From Neopusillimonas maritima (GTDB lineage Bacteria > Pseudomonadota > Gammaproteobacteria > Burkholderiales > Burkholderiaceae_B), in contig NZ_NQOU01000002.1 of NCBI RefSeq assembly GCF_003576595.1, forward strand, positions 124,001 through 188,000: a DNA stretch of 64,000 bases. The letters run 5' to 3'. The position numbers were made by a program, and so were the translations under genes. Below the pieces are notes generated by a model that saw only the letters and a list, made by a program, of their open reading frames with translations, was not told the origin of the DNA and did not search any database. Below, in pieces: positions 45,396 to 54,508 of the stretch. Numbering within the stretch: position 1 is the first letter of the stretch; each line of letters begins with the position of its first letter.

Positions 45396-46865
45396 TTATT
45401 GGCCGCGTAACTCCATTAGAAACCCGTCACGTTCGATTCGGGCATGCTTGACATCGGGACGTTCTGAAAGCGCTTTAATCAGGTGCTCCACCGGCGCCAC
45501 GCTGGGGTTGTAATCTTGTCGGCAAGGCCCGGCCGCCACCATGGCATCAACCTGCTCCGCCGGCATCACCGCACGCAACAAAAACTCTTCATCCGACAAC
45601 TTAGGACTAAACTTTTTGCGCAATTCCGCCAGCGGCGGCATGGGCGACTGACCCACCAGCTCTTTAGCGCGCGGCAACTGCTCAATACGGTCCCTTACGT
45701 TCGGGTCGACATCGCCCGGCGGCGTACCAAAGCGCCCAACCACGTAACGAATGACTTCATCGGGCACATTGGCGTAGCGCTCGGGCGACAACACATTCAT
45801 GACCGCCATGGTGCCTACAACCTGCGAAAATGGCGTCACCATAATGGGGTAACCCAGCTCGGCCCGCACACGCTCCACTTCTTCATACACCTCAGGCAGG
45901 CGATGCGCCTGACGCATCTCACGAAGCTGACGTTTCATGGTACCAATCATGCCACCCGGTAATTGATGAGCGAAATAACGTTCGTCGTACTCCTGCGGAA
46001 TACCCATCGGCAGCCCTTCCGCCGTGGCCAGAGTCGTAAAGTACTCGCTTACCTTCGCCATGGCATCCAGATCGAGATCATGCGCAACACCACGGCTGTC
46101 CAGATTACTGATCACGTTTTCAACTGCGGGCTGACTACTACCGTTACCCAACGGTTGCGCTGCGGTATGTAAGGCATCGACACCCAATCCAGGCGCTTCG
46201 GGGTATGTGAACGGCGCCAGGCCAATCGTGCAATGGGAGTGCAACTCAAGCGGCTTGGAACCGACAGCCTCACGAAGGGCCGGCAATAAGGTACGCGCGC
46301 GGTCGGGCGTGAGCAAACCGCCCGGGTCTTTCAGGTAAACCCGGTTAATAAAAGGCTGTGCCGCCAATTCGCGCGCCATTTGTGCAAAAAAAGCATCGTC
46401 GTGAATCGGGCTCACGGTATACACCAACGCGCCGATCACTTCCGAGGCACCTGCCTTGGAAATGGCCTGACAATTATTAATAACGGCCTGCGTGGTATTC
46501 ATGGGGTCCATGACCATGAAACGCTCAATACCATTATTCACGAGCAACTGATACGACAACGCCATCACTTCCGGATGAGCCGTTTCCCATGAAATAAACC
46601 GCATACCTGTGGAGAGAAAGGTGAGCGGTGTATTTTTTAAACGGGATTTCATTAAACGCAAACGCTCCCAAGGATCTTCCTTGTGGAAACGTACCGTCAC
46701 CGCCATATGCGTGCTGGTACTGAAATCAATTGCGTAATAACCCACCTGATCAAGCACGGATGCAATTTGCAGCATCATGCCGGTGCGCAAACCCGTTGCG
46801 CCCCAAAGGCTTTGGTTGCCGTCTCGTAATGTCGTGTCAATAAACTGAATCTTTTTTTGCGTCAT
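45396..46865 (-). CDS. Biotin-dependent carboxyltransferase subunit, divergent OadA/pyruvate carboxylase type
   Basis: A 489-residue HMGL-like TIM-barrel carboxyltransferase plus the conserved C-terminal domain of OadA/PycB, without a fused biotin domain. The metal site is kept: Asp in DTTLRDG, the carbamylated-Lys equivalent in LKDPGGLL, and two His in HSHCTIG. Two normally invariant stretches are changed: RDAHQS is RDGNQS, and HTHDTSG is HSHCTIG. It should transfer carboxyl from biotin to a carbonyl compound, but perhaps not pyruvate. Its start overlaps the biotin carboxylase stop by 4 bases. Confidence 0.88.
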   Translation of the reverse strand: MTQKKIQFIDTTLRDGNQSLWGATGLRTGMMLQIASVLDQVGYYAIDFSTSTHMAVTVRFHKEDPWERLRLMKSRLKNTPLTFLSTGMRFISWETAHPEVMALSYQLLVNNGIERFMVMDPMNTTQAVINNCQAISKAGASEVIGALVYTVSPIHDDAFFAQMARELAAQPFINRVYLKDPGGLLTPDRARTLLPALREAVGSKPLELHSHCTIGLAPFTYPEAPGLGVDALHTAAQPLGNGSSQPAVENVISNLDSRGVAHDLDLDAMAKVSEYFTTLATAEGLPMGIPQEYDERYFAHQLPGGMIGTMKRQLREMRQAHRLPEVYEEVERVRAELGYPIMVTPFSQVVGTMAVMNVLSPERYANVPDEVIRYVVGRFGTPPGDVDPNVRDRIEQLPRAKELVGQSPMPPLAELRKKFSPKLSDEEFLLRAVMPAEQVDAMVAAGPCRQDYNPSVAPVEHLIKALSERPDVKHARIERDGFLMELRGQ

Positions 46866-48274
46866 GTTTGTTCCCGTCGCGCTTCATTTTGCAAGCTGGG
46901 CTTTTCCGCCAAATAACGGCCCAAAAAGCCTGTATCGACTCCGCCCTGCGTAAATTCCGGTGTTTCCAATATAGCTTTATGCAGCGCAATATTGGTTTTC
47001 ACGCCTTCCAATACCAACTCATCAAGCGCCATACGCAAGCGAAGACGAGCCTGTTCCCGGTCTTGCCCAACCGCAATCACTTTGGCCACCATGGAGTCAT
47101 AAAAAGGTGGAATCATGGCACCGGCTTCAATGTGCGTATCAATACGCAAACCGTCGTGGGAAGGGAAATAGGCTTGTGTGACACGCCCGGGGGACGGCCT
47201 AAAATCGTGATCGCAATCTTCGGCATTAATTCGGCACTCAATGGCATGGCCGTGCACCTGAATGTCGTTTTGCGACCATGGCAATGGTTCACCCTGCGCA
47301 ATACGGTACTGCGCCTCAATCAAATCAACACCCGTCACCTCTTCGGTCACCGGATGTTCAACCTGAATGCGTGCGTTCATCTCCAGAAAGTAAAACTGCT
47401 CGCGCGGTACATCAACCAAAAACTCAATTGTGCCCGCACCGCGATAACCGATATGGCGGGCAAACCTGACAGCCGCCTGGTGCAAACCTTTACGTAACGC
47501 ATCCGACAGGTGCGGCGCGGGTGCCTCTTCAATCAGCTTTTGATATCGACGCTGCACTGAGCAGTCGCGATCGCCCAGGTGGAGGACATCTTTGCCGTCA
47601 CCCAACACCTGTACCTCGACGTGGCGGCCTTGCGTCACGAAGCACTCAACATACACGCGCCCATCACCGAAAGCGGAAAGCGCCTCGGCGCTGGCCATAT
47701 CAAACTGTTGAATCAATGACTCGCGCGTATCAGCGCGCTTCAGGCCACGACCACCTCCGCCGCCGACCGCCTTGATCAAGACGGGATAACCGATATCATC
47801 GGCAACAGCCAAGGCTTCATCAAGGGTTTCAACCGGCCCGCCCGGCGTAATGGGTACATTTGCCTCGCCGGCTATGCGTCGCGCCTCCAGCTTGTTGCCG
47901 ACCTGTTCAATTTGTTCGGCGGTGGGGCCAATGAAAATCACATCGTGTTCTTCGCAGGCACGCGCGAATTCAGCACGTTCTGACAGAAAACCATAACCAG
48001 GGTGAATCGCTTGCGCACCCGTCGCTTGAGCGGCATGTACCAAGGTATCGATTTTCAAATAGCTTTCAGTGGCCCGACCTGGCCCCACGCACACCACCTT
48101 ATCGGCCATGCGCGCCCCCCGGCTGTCGCGATCGGCGCTTGAAACCGCCAAGACCGTTTCAACGCCCAGGCGCTTAAGGCTGCGAATAATCCGCACTGCG
48201 ATCTCACCCCGATTGGCCACAAGTACACGCGTAATCGGTGGAGTCTGAGTGCGATCAACCATTGTGATAGCCAT
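46862..48274 (-). CDS. Biotin carboxylase subunit (AccC-like)
   Basis: A 470-residue biotin carboxylase: N-terminal RVLVANRGEIAVRIIRSLK, ATP-grasp glycine loop KAVGGGGGRGLKRA (L-K replaces the usual M-R), the catalytic FLEMNARIQVEHPVTEEVTG and C-terminal domain. It carboxylates biotin on the BCCP with ATP and bicarbonate. It lies in an operon with its own BCCP and an OadA-type carboxyltransferase rather than with accA/accD, so it probably serves a separate carboxylase; the housekeeping accC should be elsewhere. Confidence 0.92.
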   Translation of the reverse strand: MAITMVDRTQTPPITRVLVANRGEIAVRIIRSLKRLGVETVLAVSSADRDSRGARMADKVVCVGPGRATESYLKIDTLVHAAQATGAQAIHPGYGFLSERAEFARACEEHDVIFIGPTAEQIEQVGNKLEARRIAGEANVPITPGGPVETLDEALAVADDIGYPVLIKAVGGGGGRGLKRADTRESLIQQFDMASAEALSAFGDGRVYVECFVTQGRHVEVQVLGDGKDVLHLGDRDCSVQRRYQKLIEEAPAPHLSDALRKGLHQAAVRFARHIGYRGAGTIEFLVDVPREQFYFLEMNARIQVEHPVTEEVTGVDLIEAQYRIAQGEPLPWSQNDIQVHGHAIECRINAEDCDHDFRPSPGRVTQAYFPSHDGLRIDTHIEAGAMIPPFYDSMVAKVIAVGQDREQARLRLRMALDELVLEGVKTNIALHKAILETPEFTQGGVDTGFLGRYLAEKPSLQNEARREQT

Positions 48275-48283
48275 AAACCCGCC

Positions 48284-48805
48284 TTAAGGACGCACGCGGA
48301 ACAAAACCTGGTCGTACTCAACCAGTTCACCGTCTTGCGCCACCACCTCAACAACCTCGCCGGTTATATTGGCGGGAACTGAATTCATCAATTTCATGAC
48401 CTCGATAATGCCCACCACCGTTTCCGGCTCGACCTTTGATCCTTCCGCAATAAACGGATCCGCCCCCGGTTTCGGCGCGCGATAAAACGTGCCCAGCATG
48501 GGGGCTTTAATCTCGAGCAATGCGGCCTGGCCCGATGACGACGCCCTATTTTCATCCGCACCCGAGGACGGCGCTGCTGTTTTTTCTGGATTTGGCGACT
48601 GAGGCGCTGAAACCGACGTGGCGGATGGCCCTTGCCGCATTGATGGCATTGCCGACGCACCCGAAGCATCCGACGCCGCGGTTGATGCACCGCTGTTGCG
48701 ACGCAGATCCAACTTGATACCATCGGCTTCCAAATGCAGCTCGTCGAAATGTGACGCGTCAAGCAACTGGATAATGCGCTGCACGTCGTCGTGGGTAAAG
48801 CTCAT
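48284..48805 (-). CDS. Biotin carboxyl carrier protein (AccB-like)
   Basis: A 173-residue protein with an AccB-type N-terminal segment, an Ala/Ser/Pro-rich linker (about residues 35-90) and a biotinyl domain with the modified Lys in EVMKLMNSVPA. It carries carboxybiotin between the biotin carboxylase encoded nine bases downstream and the carboxyltransferase. It is the first gene of the minus-strand cluster and is divergent from the IclR regulator. Confidence 0.92.
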   Translation of the reverse strand: MSFTHDDVQRIIQLLDASHFDELHLEADGIKLDLRRNSGASTAASDASGASAMPSMRQGPSATSVSAPQSPNPEKTAAPSSGADENRASSSGQAALLEIKAPMLGTFYRAPKPGADPFIAEGSKVEPETVVGIIEVMKLMNSVPANITGEVVEVVAQDGELVEYDQVLFRVRP

Positions 48806-48918
48806 GTCAATGCTCCAAAAACACCCTGTTTGTCTGATTCATGTGCCGGTTTAAACCAACCCTTTTGCAACCAGTTTTGCCTAAACCTTCACGACAGTGC
48901 TAGCATTGCCAAACAACT

Positions 48919-48933
48919 TTTCACCTGGTGAAA
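48919..48933. promoter_or_regulatory. Palindrome overlapping the IclR gene leader, probable regulator site
   Basis: TTTCACC-T-GGTGAAA is a perfect 7-bp inverted repeat ending five bases before the GTG start codon of the IclR gene, in the 132-base divergent region facing accB. IclR proteins bind palindromes of about this size and often repress their own gene. The GGTGA part also serves as ribosome binding site. Confidence 0.55.
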
Positions 48934-48937
48934 TTTA

Positions 48938-49771
48938 GTGAAAGATTATCAAGTCAAGACGATCCGCGCCCTTGATCGCGGCCTGGAAGTACTGGAATAC
49001 CTGCACAAATCGCGCAACGCCAGCCTGCACGATTTGTACTTGGCCACCGGTTTGCCCAAAGCCACCCTGACCCGGGTTATCGCAACACTGGAGCGTCGCG
49101 GACTGATTTGGCAAAGAGTGGCCGACGGCGCCTTCATGGCCAGCCACACCTACCAGCCCCGGCCGCCCCAAGTCAATGACGAAAACTATCTGGTTCAAGT
49201 GGCGTCACCCACCCTGGTACAACTGTGCCGTAAAGTCGACTGGCCATCCATTCTGGCTGTGCCGCGGCTGGATCATATGGCCGTGATTGAAACCAACAGC
49301 CCGCGCTCCTACTTCTCGCACATTCCATTGGGCCCAATCGGTTTTCGGGTGAATATGTTGCGCTCAGCCACCGGTCGCGCCTACCTGGCTTTCTGCAGTG
49401 AAACGGAAAGGCAATCGGTTTTGCAACGTTTGGCCGCCAGCAACGAGCCCGGCAACTATCTGGCGCGTCGCCCTGAACAAATTAAACAATTGCTGGAAGA
49501 GACACGCCAATTAGGCTACGGTTTGCGCACACCCGACTTCGGCGGCCATTACGACAAAACACGTCGCGAGTTCGACGACGGGCGAGACTCGGTTGCCGTG
49601 CCCATTTGGGCGGGCAAAGAAGTGGTGGCAATCGTAAACCTGACCTGGATTCACAAGATCGCAAAAAAGGAAGACATTATCAAAAAACTATTGCCCGAAC
49701 TGCGGCAAGCCGCACAGACCATTTCCTGGAATTTAATGTCGCCGCTGCGTGAAAGCGCCTTAAATCCTTAA
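48938..49771 (+). CDS. IclR family transcriptional regulator
   Basis: A 277-residue regulator: N-terminal winged helix (IRALDRGLEVLEYLHKS, ATGLPKATLTRVIATLERRGLI) and C-terminal effector-binding domain (LRSATGRAYLAFCSE and the downstream pocket). The start is GTG with GGTGA upstream. IclR proteins usually control adjacent catabolic operons and sense the pathway substrate or product; the divergent target here is the biotin carboxylase-ligase cluster. Its end overlaps the convergent oxidoreductase gene by 12 bases. Confidence 0.92.
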   Translation: MKDYQVKTIRALDRGLEVLEYLHKSRNASLHDLYLATGLPKATLTRVIATLERRGLIWQRVADGAFMASHTYQPRPPQVNDENYLVQVASPTLVQLCRKVDWPSILAVPRLDHMAVIETNSPRSYFSHIPLGPIGFRVNMLRSATGRAYLAFCSETERQSVLQRLAASNEPGNYLARRPEQIKQLLEETRQLGYGLRTPDFGGHYDKTRREFDDGRDSVAVPIWAGKEVVAIVNLTWIHKIAKKEDIIKKLLPELRQAAQTISWNLMSPLRESALNP

Positions 49772-50737
49772 CACGACCGTGCCGCGTTTGGAGCCGGATT
49801 CCACGAACTCATGTGCAGCAGCGGTTTGACGCAAACGAAAGGTTTTGGCCACGCGGTGTTGTAAACGCCCTTGCTCAAGCCACCCCGACAATTTTTCGAT
49901 GCAGGCTGCACGATCGTCGGGCAGCAAGTCGTACACCAGGAAGCAGCGCAAATCGATTGAACGCCACAACAGGGTTTTCAAATCAACAGGCAAAACACCG
50001 GTCGTGTTGGAGCCATAACAAACATACACACCATGTGTTTTCAGCACATTTTCCGAAAGCAATGCAGCCGTTGAAGAGAAATCCATATCAATGACGGCAT
50101 CAACACCCGCACCCTGCGTTAACTCAAGCACGCGCGACCCAACTGCGGTTTGCTTATAGTCGATAACCGAAAATGCGCCCGCCTGCTCGGCATCTTCACG
50201 ACGCGCACCTGAGCCAGCCGTGCCAATAACACGCGCCCCTTCAAGCACAGCCATCTGCGTTGCGTAGTGACCCACCGCACTGCCCGCCCCGGTTACCAGA
50301 ACCGTTTTACCTGCCAATGAACCGGCCAGCCGGATAGACTGCACCGCAGTTAACGCCGGAATACCAAGGCACGCACCCTGCTCGAAACTCATTGCGTCGG
50401 GCAGGGGCACAGCCTGAACTTCCGGCAAGACAACATATTCACAAGCTGTACCCCACGGGCGGCGCCACTGGGCATTCCATACCCATACACGCTGACCGAC
50501 ACGATGAGACCCAACACCCGGCCCCACGTAATCAATCGTTCCCGCGCCGTCACTATGGGGCACAATTTGTTCAAAATCCAAGGGTCGGCGCAAACGAAAC
50601 TTCACATCCGACGGATTAATACCCGACGCATGCAACTTCACTCGCACTTCACCGATGCCTGGCTCGGGATCGGATAACTCACCATACTCGAGCACTTCAC
50701 GCGCCGCACCGTTACGGACATACCAAACTGCTTTCAT
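49760..50737 (-). CDS. NADPH:quinone oxidoreductase-like, zinc-free MDR family
   Basis: A 325-residue medium-chain dehydrogenase/reductase: N-terminal GroES-like part (VKLHASGINPSDVKFR), then a Rossmann domain with VLVTGAGSAVGHYATQMA. No catalytic or structural zinc cysteines are visible, which places it with QOR/zeta-crystallin enzymes that reduce quinones or enals with NADPH. It is transcribed alone, divergent from the thioesterase gene. Confidence 0.9.
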   Translation of the reverse strand: MKAVWYVRNGAAREVLEYGELSDPEPGIGEVRVKLHASGINPSDVKFRLRRPLDFEQIVPHSDGAGTIDYVGPGVGSHRVGQRVWVWNAQWRRPWGTACEYVVLPEVQAVPLPDAMSFEQGACLGIPALTAVQSIRLAGSLAGKTVLVTGAGSAVGHYATQMAVLEGARVIGTAGSGARREDAEQAGAFSVIDYKQTAVGSRVLELTQGAGVDAVIDMDFSSTAALLSENVLKTHGVYVCYGSNTTGVLPVDLKTLLWRSIDLRCFLVYDLLPDDRAACIEKLSGWLEQGRLQHRVAKTFRLRQTAAAHEFVESGSKRGTVVLRI

Positions 50738-50852
50738 AACGACCTATTCCTTAACAAGCACTTCACAAAGCTACACCTGCTAACGTTGCCCTTCAACCCA
50801 TTTTCACCAATTTCGCTAGAATCGGTTTCTGTTTCAACATACGACGTAACAA

Positions 50853-51317
50853 ATGGAAAATGCAATGACAATGACACACGAACTGGGTCTGCATCTAAAC
50901 GGCCTGGAACAACTGCAGATTATGCTGGATCAGGACCTACGCTGCCCAATCGCGAAAACACTGGATATTAAAATGGTTGAGGCCGAAGACGGCCGCGCGG
51001 TATTCGAGGCCACGCCCGATAAACATTTATATAACCCAAACTACTTCATACATGGCGGTTTTTCAGCCACCATGATGGATTTTGCCTGCGGCTATGCATC
51101 GATGAGCAAGATTCCAGCAGGCAAATCCGTTTCCACCATTGACTTGAAAGTTTCGTATCATCGGCCAATTAACAAGGATACGGGTTTGCTGCGGGCGGAA
51201 GGTATTGTTACAAGCAGTGGCAAACGCGTTATTTTTTCAGAAGCAAAACTCACTGATCAGGATGGGCGCCTTTATGTTTCCGCAACATCAAGCGTGCTTG
51301 TTTTTAATCTTGAGTAA
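50853..51317 (+). CDS. PaaI-type hotdog-fold thioesterase
   Basis: A 154-residue single hotdog domain with the active-site helix region YFIHGGFSATMMDFACGYA and the downstream strand STIDLKVSYHRPI. Such enzymes hydrolyse aryl- or acyl-CoA thioesters, often as housekeeping for CoA in aromatic catabolism. No strong ribosome binding site is seen; in-frame ATGs at 50865 and 50871 are alternatives. Confidence 0.9.
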   Translation: MENAMTMTHELGLHLNGLEQLQIMLDQDLRCPIAKTLDIKMVEAEDGRAVFEATPDKHLYNPNYFIHGGFSATMMDFACGYASMSKIPAGKSVSTIDLKVSYHRPINKDTGLLRAEGIVTSSGKRVIFSEAKLTDQDGRLYVSATSSVLVFNLE

Positions 51318-51351
51318 CAACGTAGAACTCACCGAAACGGATCATTACTCT

Positions 51352-52545
51352 TCACGCCGCGCTCGAACGGGCGCGACGAAAGTACAGAACCAAAAGCGCG
51401 ACGCCCACAATCACTGCGGGAACCAGTGACCCGATATTCAACCACCACCAGCCTTGCGTCGTTACCAGCGCACCGGAACTGAACGACGACACGGCCATGA
51501 CAAAAAACACCACAAAATTAATGGCCCCCTGTGCTTTGTCGCGCTCTTGCGGGGTATGCGCCTGGGTGGCCAAATTGGTGGAGCCGGTAAACAGGAAATT
51601 CCAGCCCACGCCCAACAAAAACAGAGAAATTAAATAATGCTCGTAGGTGTTACCCGACAGGGCAATGAAAATGCATGCCATGTTCAACACCAACCCTGCC
51701 AGCATGATCTGCAATGTACCGTAACGCTTTATGAGCGAACCGGTAATAAAGCCTGGGGCAAACATGCCGATAACGTGCCATTGCAACACCGTCGCGGTGT
51801 CTGAGAACGGAAAACCATCAACCTCCATTGCCAACGGGGTGGCCGCCATTAACAGGTTCATGATGCCATAGCCGATACCGGCGCCCAAAGCCGCCACAAT
51901 GAAGACAGGTTGGCGGGCAATTTCCTTTAAATCACGACCACTCGATTTGGGCGCTTCCGTTCTTGCATCATCAGGAAAGCGGATGAAATGCATCACGGCC
52001 ATGCCCAAAACGCCCAGCACCGCCAAAGCCAAATAAGCCCCCATAAACGGGTACGCCGCCACGTCTTTCGTGTGCTGCGCCAAAGCCGGCCCCACAATAG
52101 CGCCAATCAGCCCACCGGCCAGCACCCAGGAAATCGCTTTTTCACGTAGGCCGGCGTCAACAACTTCGGTTGCCGCAAAACGATATAGCTGTCCGTTAGC
52201 GCTGTAGTAGCCCGCAATCAGTGTGGCCAATACCAGTAACCAAAAACTTTCAATCCATACCGCGAATGCGCACAGCAAGGACGACAACACAGCAACGACC
52301 AAGCCCAACTGAAAAGATCTTTTACGACCATGGCGACTCTGGGTTCTGGCAACCAACGCCGTCGACAACGCGCCGCCAATGACGTAGCCCATGATGGGCA
52401 ACGTCGCCATCCAGGGGACCGTCGCCAAATTCATCCCCACCAAGCCGTTAATACCGATAAAGGTCACGTTATTCGTAAAAAACAAGCCCTGGCAAACAAT
52501 CAACAGCACGAGATTAGGGTTAAAAAGCCTGGGTTTTGCGGACAT
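51352..52545 (-). CDS. MFS transporter
   Basis: A 397-residue protein with 12 predicted membrane helices and a basic loop RTQSRHGRKRSFQLG between helices 2 and 3, the MFS hallmark position. The compact length and SSALGI-free, Gly-rich helices fit the YfcJ/UMF-like single-family MFS of unknown substrate. It is transcribed alone, and the 149-base region before it is shared with the divergent DUF533 gene. Confidence 0.88.
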   Translation of the reverse strand: MSAKPRLFNPNLVLLIVCQGLFFTNNVTFIGINGLVGMNLATVPWMATLPIMGYVIGGALSTALVARTQSRHGRKRSFQLGLVVAVLSSLLCAFAVWIESFWLLVLATLIAGYYSANGQLYRFAATEVVDAGLREKAISWVLAGGLIGAIVGPALAQHTKDVAAYPFMGAYLALAVLGVLGMAVMHFIRFPDDARTEAPKSSGRDLKEIARQPVFIVAALGAGIGYGIMNLLMAATPLAMEVDGFPFSDTATVLQWHVIGMFAPGFITGSLIKRYGTLQIMLAGLVLNMACIFIALSGNTYEHYLISLFLLGVGWNFLFTGSTNLATQAHTPQERDKAQGAINFVVFFVMAVSSFSSGALVTTQGWWWLNIGSLVPAVIVGVALLVLYFRRARSSAA

Positions 52546-52694
52546 GAACAGCCTCCAACATGATCAGTGCGCTGATAATACACCCGATCACCTTTCCAGC
52601 AGCTGAAATCACCTTCCCACAAGCCGGCAAAAATTGACGCCAAGCCCTGCTATTATTGACCCAATTTGGTTCAATACGCGGTGGGAAATATCCA

Positions 52695-53405
52695 ATGTCC
52701 ATACAAAATCTACTTCAGCAAATGCTTTCCTCCGGGCAGCAGGCCGGGCAATCCGCCGGCACTCAATTGAACGACCTGGGCCGCAAAACCGGGCTAGGCG
52801 GATTTGGCGGCGGTGCGTTAACCGGCGGCGCACTGGGGCTTCTGCTAGGCAACAAAAAATTCAGAAAAATGGGCGGTAAAGTCGCCACCTACGGCGCAGC
52901 GGCGGCGTTGGGCGCGGTCGCTCTCAAGGCTTATCAAGACTGGCAAACGCAACGCTCAACCAACAACGCGTCCGCGTCAGCGCAACCCACGCCAATGGCC
53001 GGTGCTCAAGCTGCTCAAACTTCAAGTGCCGCACTCGGCTGGTCGGAAAAAGACACTGAAACACATAGCCAGGCAGTACTGGCCGCCATGATCGGCGCAG
53101 CCAAAGCCGATGGCCATATCGGTGATTCAGAACGCACACTCTTGGAAGCAGAGGTCACCCGGTTGGGCAGCGCGCAAGATCAAGCCTGGTTTCATTCTGA
53201 GCTGCAAAAACCGGCCGACCCGGCAGCCGTTGCCCGGCAGGCGGCAACGCCCGAAATGGCCGCTGAAATGTACCTGGCCAGCTTGCTGGTTATTGATGAC
53301 CAAAGCTTTATGGAGCGCGCCTATCTGGATGAACTGGCGAGACAATTAAAGCTGGAGCCGGGTCTGAAAAACAACCTGGAAGGCCAGGTAAAAAACCTGG
53401 CTTAG
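52695..53405 (+). CDS. DUF533 / TerB-like (tellurite resistance) family protein
   Basis: A 236-residue protein: a Gln/Gly-rich N-terminal part with a glycine-zipper-like hydrophobic segment (GGGALTGGALGLLLGN, then KVATYGAAAALGAVALKAYQ), a low-complexity Ala/Ser/Gln linker, and a C-terminal TerB-like helical domain (AAMIGAAKADGHIGDSERTLLE) with a metal-binding-like acidic loop. E. coli YebE is a DUF533 member. The function is unknown; membrane association is likely. Its stop overlaps the convergent porin gene by 4 bases. Confidence 0.87.
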   Translation: MSIQNLLQQMLSSGQQAGQSAGTQLNDLGRKTGLGGFGGGALTGGALGLLLGNKKFRKMGGKVATYGAAAALGAVALKAYQDWQTQRSTNNASASAQPTPMAGAQAAQTSSAALGWSEKDTETHSQAVLAAMIGAAKADGHIGDSERTLLEAEVTRLGSAQDQAWFHSELQKPADPAAVARQAATPEMAAEMYLASLLVIDDQSFMERAYLDELARQLKLEPGLKNNLEGQVKNLA

Positions 53406-54478
53406 AAATCGAAACGAAGACCCACCAAAAAGACGCGTCCACCCTGGCTGGCCGAGGTTAAATCAGCCAGGCCCCCGCGCTTTTCGACAATAGAAGCGGT
53501 TGACCCTTCACGATAAAACTCGGCAAAGAATTTCAGGTTTTTATCGTATTGATAGTCGACACCCAAATGCACAATGTTGTCGCCGTAGTTCTGCACTTTG
53601 GCAAACATCGCTTTGAATGTATACGGGCCCGTGTTGTAACTGGCAAACAAATTAACCGCTTTATTGCCATCACGCGAGAAAGCACCGGGCGTATGATTAT
53701 TTGTGTCGAATATCTCGTACTTGGCGGCAAAATACCACGGGCCGGCCTGGTGGCTGGCTGAAACACCATACACTCGGTCCTTCCCCAGCCCGGTATCACC
53801 ACGATCGTCAAACCCAACCGCCAAACGCGTGTCGCCCAAAACATACGATAAAGCCGCCTGCATGCGGCGGTCATCGATACGCGAAGTTGAGCGACGATTA
53901 CCCGCAGCCGACGTGTAGCTGCCCGAAAGGGTGAAACCGTAAACGGCCGGACTGTAGTACGAAATCGTGTCTGGAATCCGAAACGCGGTGTACGTGGCAA
54001 AACCGCTGTAGTAACTGCTGAACTGATCAACCGGAGCGGCAACGGCGTTGTAATAAGGCATCCATTGCTGGCCGGCAATTAAAGTACCCGCCGTTGTGCG
54101 CACGCCGATTTGGGCAATACGGATACGCTGGCGATGATCGCGCCCCGCCCCGCCCTGATCATAGGGGTCGCTGATACGGAAATTGGCAGTGTCGAACGGC
54201 AACTCAAACTGGCCGAACACAGCGGTATCTTCATTAAAACGGTACTCGCCTTTCAAGCCGACACGCGTGTAGGCGTCGCGCAACCCCACATAGGAACCCC
54301 ATGGCCCACTATTTCCGGGATGCACAGACTCCAACTGCATGCGCAATGAACCGTACAGCTCAACGGAATGCTGTGACCCTTCCGTCAGAACCACCGCCGA
54401 AACAGAAGGCGCAACCAGAAACGCTGCACTTAACGAAAGCATCCACTTTACGGGTTTCATTATCTTCATGCTGTTCAT
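53402..54478 (-). CDS. General (Gram-negative) porin
   Basis: A 358-residue outer membrane beta-barrel of the betaproteobacterial porin family: signal peptide ending near VSAVV (about residue 30), first strand HSVELYGSLRMQLES, many alternating strands and a terminal Phe (LRFDF). The start at 54478 is chosen because AGGAAAC lies just upstream; the frame is open further. It is downstream of the BCCT transporter on the same strand with a 30-base gap, so osmolyte uptake across both membranes may be co-expressed. Confidence 0.9.
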   Translation of the reverse strand: MNSMKIMKPVKWMLSLSAAFLVAPSVSAVVLTEGSQHSVELYGSLRMQLESVHPGNSGPWGSYVGLRDAYTRVGLKGEYRFNEDTAVFGQFELPFDTANFRISDPYDQGGAGRDHRQRIRIAQIGVRTTAGTLIAGQQWMPYYNAVAAPVDQFSSYYSGFATYTAFRIPDTISYYSPAVYGFTLSGSYTSAAGNRRSTSRIDDRRMQAALSYVLGDTRLAVGFDDRGDTGLGKDRVYGVSASHQAGPWYFAAKYEIFDTNNHTPGAFSRDGNKAVNLFASYNTGPYTFKAMFAKVQNYGDNIVHLGVDYQYDKNLKFFAEFYREGSTASIVEKRGGLADLTSASQGGRVFLVGLRFDF

Positions 54479-54508
54479 ACTTGTTTCCTGTTTGCCCACT
54501 GCCATGCA

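Noticed and set aside
48848-48857. GGTTTAAACC palindrome in the accB-IclR divergent region
   Set aside because: A 10-base self-complementary word is common by chance; the 15-base palindrome nearer the IclR gene is a better operator candidate.
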